Assembly (NCBI GenBank): GCA_030512335.1
Contig: JAULSU010000006.1
Span: forward strand, 2,418,001 to 2,482,000
Source: Immersiella caudata
Taxonomy: Eukaryota; Ascomycota; Sordariomycetes; Sordariales; Lasiosphaeriaceae
Direction: 5' to 3'
DNA: 64,000 bases
Part shown: positions 57,683 through 64,000 of the stretch, in pieces
How positions within the stretch are numbered: the first letter of the stretch is position 1
Layout of the letters: every line of letters begins with the position of its first letter
Translations under genes and position numbers: made by a program
Notes under the pieces: generated by a model
What the model saw: only the letters and a program-made list of their open reading frames with translations
Told to the model about the DNA's origin: nothing
Databases searched by the model: none

Positions 57683-58973
57683 ATGCCGGACAGCAAAACG
57701 CAATGCGGATGCCAACTGCTCTCTTCTTTATGCGATTTGCCCAATATTTGTTGACAAACAACCAAGACAAAACACTGCAAGGAGGAATCTCATTGCACTT
57801 GCACGCAACTCTGGTTCTCTGTCAATTTGGCCAAGACCTATCATGCAGAATTTCCTCATCTCTCAGAAACGCCCCAATGGAAGCTTCGAGCGAGTGCACC
57901 TTGCGTAAATACTAAAATGCAAGTAGATCTTGGATGCATGAGGTAATGCTGCTTATGTGTTACGCTGCCCAGGAAGGCTCACCGCCAACAAACATCCTGC
58001 CGACCGGCTCCAAAACTTGGAAGTGAGCAACATGATCTGTCGCGAATCCCGAAGATGGAAATCGAGCCCTTTTGGGACCCATGACAAAGGGTCCCGACTA
58101 CCGACGTCTCGCATCACACAAAGCTGTCACTTTTGAAAGCCATTGTTGCACCTCAAAGAATCCCTACCAAAATCTTACAGGAGGATCTGCCGAATCCCAG
58201 GCACCCCCGCCTCTACCTTGCTAATCGCAAAATTCCCAAATGCGGGTGTGGGAGCCGGCTTTGGTGCTACAGCCAACAACTGCGGAGCATTGCAGGGCAC
58301 CATTGCAGGCGGTCAGGAACGAGTAGTGCGGCTGGGTTGGCTGAAGAGGGGAACCTCGCAGCGGGTTTGCCCATTGGCACAGAAGCGACTCTGTTCTGCA
58401 AGCCCATCGCACTTGTCTTGGGTGGGTTTGGCGACTCTGGTTCGCTTGGTTATTTCTGTTGGTTCGGGGGCGCTGTTGATTGGCTGCGACGCGGTGGTGG
58501 GGCATCCTCGGTGTGAAGCGCCGCACCACCTCCCCGGATTTGACCGCAGGTTGGCCCTCAGAGCGCCGTGCTGGACCTCCAAACGGGGCTGGGTGCCTGC
58601 GGGGCCGTCCCCCGTCTCGTGCTCGGCGCGCATCCTAGTGGAGGTGACAGCGGGGCTTGGCACCTCTGCCGAAAGAGGCTGTGGACTTGGTCAGCTTGGT
58701 GTCTCTTGGCGGGCAGGACGGATCGCCCATTTAACGTCATGTGGGGGCTGTCGCAAGGCCCGCCAGAGGTCACCCGTCGCAATCTGTCGCTGTCGCATCT
58801 GCACTTGCGACGCACACGATACATAAGACACGCGCCGCTGCCTGCGTGCCGCTCCAACACCGGTTTCCCAGCCCAATTTCCCTCCATTGAACCCGAGTCT
58901 TTGCGTCGCACTCCGGCTTCCAGAACACCAGTTCGCGCACGAGCTCCGAATCGCAGACCGCCCAGCATCCACG
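57683..58973. other. Intergenic
   Basis: 1.3 kb before the App1-like gene. Plus-strand frames at 58133-58826 lack features and are probably chance. The last 200 bp are likely promoter and 5' leader. Confidence 0.45.
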
Positions 58974-60357
58974 ATGCCGCCCAAGCTCAGATACTCCACA
59001 TCGGAGGCGACCAGCCTCGAAAGCCGAACGAGAAGCGACCACGGATTCCCAGACGCTGAAGCGTCGCTGGTCAATATCGGGGCCGCAAAAATTTCCAAAG
59101 TTTCCAAGATCAAGGACCTCCTCTCGTATCTTGGCAGCAAGAACCCGCTCCCCACGCCCGTACACAAGAACGACGTCGTCTGGTTGTTTGACAACGTCGC
59201 ATACCGCGGCCCTACCGGCGAGTGGCAAGCCGAGTTCGTCTCAGCCACGTTCGCCGGCAAGGTGCCTGCCAAGTTCGTCGACATCGTGGGAGATATCGCC
59301 GACGCCGTCGGTCTGGCCAAAGGAGATGCTGAAGAGGCAGTGATCGAGCGTCGTATCGTGCCCTTTGTCCTAGACATCCTTCCGGGCAAACAGGTCAGGG
59401 TGAGCCATGACAAGAAGCACTTGTTGAAGCTTGGCCCTGGCGGGAGGAACGGTATCAGCAGCGACGTCAAGAAGGTGCCCGCGCCTCCGAAATCCATGGC
59501 CGTAGAGTCCACGGCAGATGTGCCGAACGGAACGCTAGGCATTCTGGACATGAAGACGGTGTACGCAGAGCCCGAGGGGTGGGCAATCATCTCAGGTAGG
59601 CCAACCAGCTCTTCGGTCCGATGCAATAGCTAATATCCGCGCCTTGCAGATGTCGACGACACCATCAAGGTAACCATGACTAGTGACCCAACCGGCATCC
59701 TCAGGTCGACCTTTGTGGTATGTGGAACCCCCCTCCCAACGTTGTGTGACATCTGCTGACCTGCTTCCCTGGCGCAGTCCGACCCGACGCCTGTCCCTGG
59801 CATGCCGGAGCTCTATGCCTACATCCAGAGCCTGGTGACCAAGTCAGCTCCATGGTTCTACCTCTCTGCGTCTCCCTACAACCTGTATTCGTTCCTTCAC
59901 GACTTCCGGGACGCTCATTACCCACACGGCCAGCTGATCCTGCGCGATGCGAGCTGGATGACGATTCCCGGACTGCTCTCGAACCTCACACTCGGCACGG
60001 AGCAGTACAAGATCGATCGGGTGGCGAAGGTCCAAGGTTGGCTTCCGAAGAGGAAGATGATCCTCATTGGTGACTCGACACAGAGCGATCCGGAGGCGTA
60101 CGGCGAGAGCTACCGGGCGTTCCCCGGCTGGGTCAAGCTCATCCTCATTCGCAGAGTGACCGACATTGCCTCGGTTGGAACAGAGGAGAAGAACCTGCCC
60201 GAAAGGTTCGAGAGGGCGTTTGAGGACGTTCCGAAGTAAGTCTCCCTCCGGGCAGAAGCCTGTCAGGTGCTGACCGTGACACTGCAGGTCGGTATGGCAT
60301 GTTTTCGATGACCCGGCCGAATGCAAGGCGCTCATCCAGAAGCTCGTCGCACCGTGA
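58974..60357 (+). CDS. App1-like phosphatidate phosphatase (DUF2183)
   Basis: Mg-dependent phosphatase acting on phosphatidic acid and related lipids at membranes or actin patches. Exons 58974-59595, 59650-59717, 59778-60235 and 60288-60357 sum to 1,218 nt (405 aa). The catalytic DxDxT motif reads DVDDTIK at residues 208-214 and is split from the N-terminal domain by an intron; the preceding residues are EGWAIIS. Further family motifs: PWFYLSASPYNLYSFLHDF, GQLILRDASWM, and KRKMILIGDSTQSDPEAYGE, the conserved GDS block. It ends in WHVFDDPAECKALIQKLV. The N-terminal part (about 1-205) is the domain that usually precedes DUF2183. It is shorter than yeast App1 (587 aa), as it lacks the long C-terminal Pro-rich tail. 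Confidence 0.92.
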
Positions 60358-60802
60358 GACCGGAAGTTTGACGCTTAGCGCGGGCGCAGCGCGCCATCAT
60401 GAGTCGAGGCGGATAAATTTGGATGGTTTTCTCGCATTGGGTCTTGGCCTGGCGTTGGAGAGCGACGACACGAATTGGGGTATACGGGATGGCTTTGTTG
60501 TATTTTTTGGATATCCACACGGTCCAGCGAGCAACGCGTAATCTTGGTGGCCTAATACTTCTGGTGAGGAAAAATGCGAGGTTGCATGTTTGAGACAAGC
60601 CGCGACCAGGGGTGTGCCGTCGTGCCGTGGATACGCTGTGGGTACCGGTGCAGTTGACGTCAGTGTCTCTCCTCCGCATCCCCAAGGCCCCCTCACCTGA
60701 TGTTCCACTTTCGGCTGTCGCTTCTCGCCACGTCCCGTCAACCATCCAGGCCAAGCATTTGTTTCCCAGGAACAAGGAAGCCCTCAAATTCCCAATTTAG
60801 CC
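60358..60802. other. Intergenic between App1-like and GST-like genes
   Basis: 3' UTR of the first and promoter of the second. No gene seen. Confidence 0.55.
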
Positions 60803-61656
60803 ATGGCGACGGAGGAAGTGTCCGTGAAGCGACAGAAATCCGCCAAGGATGTGCCGTACCACCTGATCTACCACGCGGGCCTCCCCGGGCGGGGCGAGTT
60901 TATCCGACTCGTGCTTGAAGAAGCCGGCGCCGAGTACACCGACACGGCGCACATAAAGGACGGCATGAAAGAGGTGCTCGCGCACATCACCGGCGAGGCG
61001 CCCGACGACGGCATCAACACACCCTTCTTTGCGCCGCCTATCCTCCGCCATGGCGACCTTGTCATCAACCAGACACCCAACATCCTCCAGTACTTGGGTA
61101 CTCGGCTCGGTCTGGCCCCCGATGCCGAGAGCGATCCGGATGGTGTGTACCGCATCAATGGGCTTTTGTTAACAGCGCTGGACGGTCTGGGCGACGAGCC
61201 GCATGACTGCCATCATCCCATTGCAAGCGGTCTGTATTATGAGGACCAAAAGCCGGAGAGCAAGCGTAGAGCGGAGGACTATGTCAAGGTGCGCTTGCCG
61301 AAGTTCTTGGGGTACTTTGAGCGGGTGCTCAACTCCAAGGCGAGCGGCGCCGGGCCTTGGCTGTACGGAGGACAGCTGACGTATGCAGATATTGTGCTAT
61401 TCCATGTAAGTGATACTTTGTGGAAGGGTTTGGACCTTTTTTTCTGACACGACCGCAGTGTTTGGACGGGGTCAAGTACATGTTCCCCAAGGCCATGTTG
61501 AAAATGGACAATGAGGGGAAGCATTCCAAGGTGTTTGCGCTGTACGACGCCGTCAAGGAGCGCCCTCGCATCAAGGCATATCTTGAAAGCCCGCGTCGCC
61601 AAAACTATGGCTTGGGTATCTATCGGTATTATGAGGAGCTGGACATCGAACCGTGA
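60803..61656 (+). CDS. Glutathione S-transferase-like protein
   Basis: Exons 60803-61405 and 61459-61656 (53-bp intron) sum to 801 nt (266 aa). Thioredoxin-like N-terminal domain: YHLIYHAGLPGRGEFIRLVL near residues 18-38 with a Tyr/Gly-Arg-Gly pattern of the sigma/alpha type, then INTPFFAPPILRHGDLVINQ and TPNILQYLGTRLGL, where the cis-Pro and the Q-T-P/S region for glutathione would lie. The helical C-terminal domain holds PWLYGGQLTYADIVLFH before the intron and RPRIKAYLESPRRQNYG at the end. A 16-residue charged extension precedes the fold. Likely cytosolic; substrate unknown. Confidence 0.92.
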
Positions 61657-62045
61657 GGTTTGGGTGTTTGCTTACCACGCTGGGGACCGGCGAAGCGGGC
61701 CGCCAAGACCCGGAGCTGGGCCCTCGGAGCCGATGTCAGCTTTCGGTCTCCGCTGCACCGGCCGCGGAAATGCAGCGCTCGTCGGCGCTGCAGTAAATAT
61801 AGCCAAAGAAAAGCTCCTGATTCTTACGTTTGAGGTCAAAAACGCGCCCCTGAATGGCATTTGTAATCGCCCGTTTCGGTCCGCCCCTTGGTTGCTCACT
61901 CATCACGCCCGCTCAATGCAAGGGACTGCGGGGCTCACAGCCTTTGTTGGAGAATGATGACGCATGTTACTGATCATCCAGAACGCTCGACCTACCTCCT
62001 GGCCGTCCGCAATGACGAGCCATCTACAAATCCAACTCCATCGCC
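61657..62045. other. Intergenic
   Basis: 390 bp between the GST-like and cupin genes. No gene seen. Confidence 0.55.
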
Positions 62046-62744
62046 ATGTTTAAACGGTTCATCTCCCACAGAGGCTCCCTCGCTATCCCTCCTCGCGCAT
62101 TACATCAATCGAAGCATCTCACTGCAGCGCCAATTCGCGCTCTCCAGCAGTTCATCAACCCACCGCAATCCCGTCCCGCAAGCACCACCCCGAAATTCAG
62201 GATGACGAACTTCAAAACCCCCAGCAGCGACCCCCCGAAGCACGAGATGCAGTACTTCCCTGGGATGACGACCTCCCTGCCCTCCGAATCCCCCGAATTC
62301 CGACGCGTCCTCTGGACAGGCCTCTATTCTCAAGTCGTGCTCATGACCGTCCCCGTTGGAGGTGACATCGGCGAGGAGGTATTACCCCTTCTCTCTTCCC
62401 TCTTCCAGCTCAGAACTAACACACTCCAGATCCACACAGTCGACCAAATCCTCACCTTCACCTCCGGCACCGGCCTGGCCCAAGTCGGCGGCGCCGAGCA
62501 GGTCGTCAACGCAGGCGACATGGTGGTTGTCCCGGCCGGAACGAAGCATCAGTTTCTGAATAAGGGCGACGTGCCGTTGGTGCTTTATACGGTGTACTCG
62601 CCTGCCGAGCACAAGGCCACGACGGTGCATAAGACGAAGGAGGAGGGGGATCGCGAGGAGGAGGAGGGGATTGACGTGCCGCCGGCGTGGAGTCGGAGGA
62701 GTAAGAAGCAGAATGAGGAAGATGGATGGGTTAAAGGGGAGTAA
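62046..62744 (+). CDS. Small cupin-domain protein
   Basis: Exons 62046-62378 and 62430-62744 (in-frame 51-bp intron) sum to 648 nt (215 aa). The conserved part starts about residue 70: FRRVLWTGLYSQVVLMTVPV, then GDIGEE before the intron and IHTVDQILTFTSGTGLAQVG, NAGDMVVVPAGTKHQFLNKG after it. This is a single double-stranded beta-helix (cupin 2). The metal positions of motif 1 are H-x3-Q rather than two His, so metal binding is not certain. The first 50 residues are basic with no acids after residue 1 and could be a mitochondrial presequence; an internal Met (MTNFKTPSS) is the alternative start. The C-terminal 40 residues are charged. Confidence 0.88.
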   Translation: MFKRFISHRGSLAIPPRALHQSKHLTAAPIRALQQFINPPQSRPASTTPKFRMTNFKTPSSDPPKHEMQYFPGMTTSLPSESPEFRRVLWTGLYSQVVLMTVPVGGDIGEEVLPLLSSLFQLRTNTLQIHTVDQILTFTSGTGLAQVGGAEQVVNAGDMVVVPAGTKHQFLNKGDVPLVLYTVYSPAEHKATTVHKTKEEGDREEEEGIDVPPAWSRRSKKQNEEDGWVKGE

Positions 62745-63092
62745 GGGCGTTGTTTTGGGATAGTTGGTTGCTTGGTTTTGTAGTCTTGAAGATAATGATA
62801 ACCACAATCTCTCCACATATACCGTTAGGTTTGTACGCGGAAGCAGGGAGGCAACTCTTCTCCCGCTATCACCTTATTGGAATGGAAATACCCCAAGGGG
62901 AAGTGCATCCAAAAAGCAACACAACACAGAAGACCGTGGAGCTGCATGCTCGGGGCTGAACGAGAGTCCCGGCGCATCGGCATTGACACATGGAAGTCCA
63001 CCCCACACGGTCGATAGGTCTGCCTTGAGCAGCTTTTGAGCGAGGCCGCCTCGTCAATCATGTCAGGGGAGGAGTATGAGAACGGGCGGGCG

Positions 63093-63142
63093 CGAGGGCG
63101 AGGGCGAGGGCGAGGGCGAGGGCGAGGGCGAGGGCGAGGGCC
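63093..63142. repeat. GGGCGA hexamer microsatellite
   Basis: About eight uninterrupted copies of GAGGGC in a row. Confidence 0.9.
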
Positions 63143-63153
63143 AGGTTTCCGTA

Positions 63154-63198
63154 GGTTCATTGCCTCACGAACGGTTCATTGCCTCACGAACGGTTCAT
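63154..63198. repeat. Tandem 19-bp repeat, 2.4 copies
   Basis: Copies of GGTTCATTGCCTCACGAAC start at 63154 and 63173, with a third partial copy (GGTTCAT) at 63192. Followed by several spaced TGAGC/CCTGAG-type units to about 63290. Confidence 0.85.
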
Positions 63199-64000
63199 CT
63201 GCAAGAAAAAGGTGAGTAGGGTGCGCAAACGTGAGCCAGTCTGAGCAACCCTGATCGGGACTGAGCCAACCCTGAGCCAGGATGAGCATCATCATGTGTT
63301 GATATTCATTCCACACCCCAGTCTGCATCATAGGTTTCGTACCTTGTATATCAAGATTAATTTTTCATAATTTTCATTTTTATTTCTGTCGGTGGCAAAT
63401 CCTGCATCTCACCTGCGGATGCTTGAGCATCAGCGCAGGGGGACAGTTGAAAACATGTTTCTTGAGTTGATGCCAGAGCACATGCTCTTCAAAGACAAGA
63501 CCGTCAGCCATGACTTGGTACTCTAGCGGTTTAGATGAGCAGGTAGAAAGTAGGTCTGGTTGATGGGGGGATACTTTATTCAACTTGTGCTAAGAGCGGC
63601 AGTGGGTGCGAGTGTGATGATGGAGAAAAGAAAATACGACAACCTCCACAACTTTGAAAGCTTTTTAAATGCCAAAATGTTCCTAGTGAACTATCCTTGC
63701 CAAATAGACTTGCCATCCTGTCCACCACACACGCATCACTGTTTATTTTGCATCCTGTTTCTGTCTGTCGTAGTTGGAATGTTTTTGCTGGCGAAGTCTT
63801 TGTTTCCAACGCTCGCTTCGGAGCACCAAGACATCTGTTCTGCGGCAGTTGCAATCGCATTCTCCTGTACAGCCCGCGAGCATCAAAGACTCTTGAGCAG
63901 AACAAAGCGCTCGTTCTTGCAGACATTCGATACTTGGGGAGTCGGTGGCGTTGCTTTCAGAGGAAGGGTGTCGTGCCTGAGCCCGAGCCTAAGCGGCGGT

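Larger units (their letters stand above)
62745..64000. other. Right-end non-coding region
   Basis: No gene supported. It holds the hexamer repeat and the 19-bp repeat listed separately. Minus-strand frames at 63380-63583 and 63576-63926 lack motifs. Confidence 0.5.

Noticed and set aside
58133..58826. Overlapping plus-strand frames of 127-227 codons
   Set aside because: No domain, no splice support, several competing frames of similar length.
1..64000. tRNA, rRNA and CRISPR arrays
   Set aside because: None recognised by eye; CRISPR is not expected in a fungus and the spaced repeats found are coding WD40 units or simple repeats.

Overview
The window is nuclear DNA of a filamentous ascomycete (Pezizomycotina). 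Genes carry many 50-100 bp GT-AG introns, and the families present are typical of that group: highly reducing PKS-NRPS, HET domains, NACHT receptors with ankyrin or WD40 repeats, CAP59-type mannosyltransferase and HSP30-type heat-shock protein. GC is moderately high. I cannot name the species; a Sordariomycete is plausible but is inference. All gene models were built by hand from reading frames and splice sites. For most multi-exon genes the exon lengths sum exactly to a multiple of three.

Left part (1-22 kb): a secondary-metabolism neighbourhood. A complete 4,061-residue PKS-NRPS (147-12630) is followed by an MFS exporter carrying a one-base frameshift, a decayed P450, a Dal5/pantothenate-type MFS transporter and a flavin-dependent monooxygenase. 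No stand-alone enoyl reductase is visible, so any cluster probably continues left of base 1.

Middle (22-39 kb): an NLR-rich island. A NACHT-ankyrin receptor (22336-26419, minus) is divergent from an AAA+ ATPase (27008-29495, plus). Next come two small, divergently transcribed genes (29717-30243 minus, 30787-31297 plus). Each encodes a protein of about 145 residues with two copies of a 21-23-residue G-x-N-x-x-S-N ... F-G motif. One further copy of the motif lies at the N-terminus of the NACHT protein, just before the NTPase. This is the architecture of amyloid-signalling NLR systems such as NWD2/HET-S (one receptor motif, two effector motifs). Here, however, at least one effector is a small single-pass membrane protein rather than a HeLo protein. 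It is the strongest candidate in the window for an undescribed system. Further right are an interrupted membrane-protein gene, an HSP30-type chaperone with a heat-shock element, a transposase remnant, and a complete HET-NACHT-WD40 (HNWD) gene with almost identical WD repeats.

Right part (39-64 kb): a decayed transposon-associated ORF, a large glycoprotein-like membrane protein, a CAP59/CMT1-type mannosyltransferase divergent from a single-pass sensor-like protein, and a coiled-coil gene broken by two in-frame TAA codons (pattern suggests repeat-induced point mutation). These are followed by two head-to-head P-loop GTPase paralogues, a 702-residue HET protein, an App1-like phosphatidate phosphatase, a GST-like protein and a small cupin. 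The last 1.25 kb holds only simple repeats.
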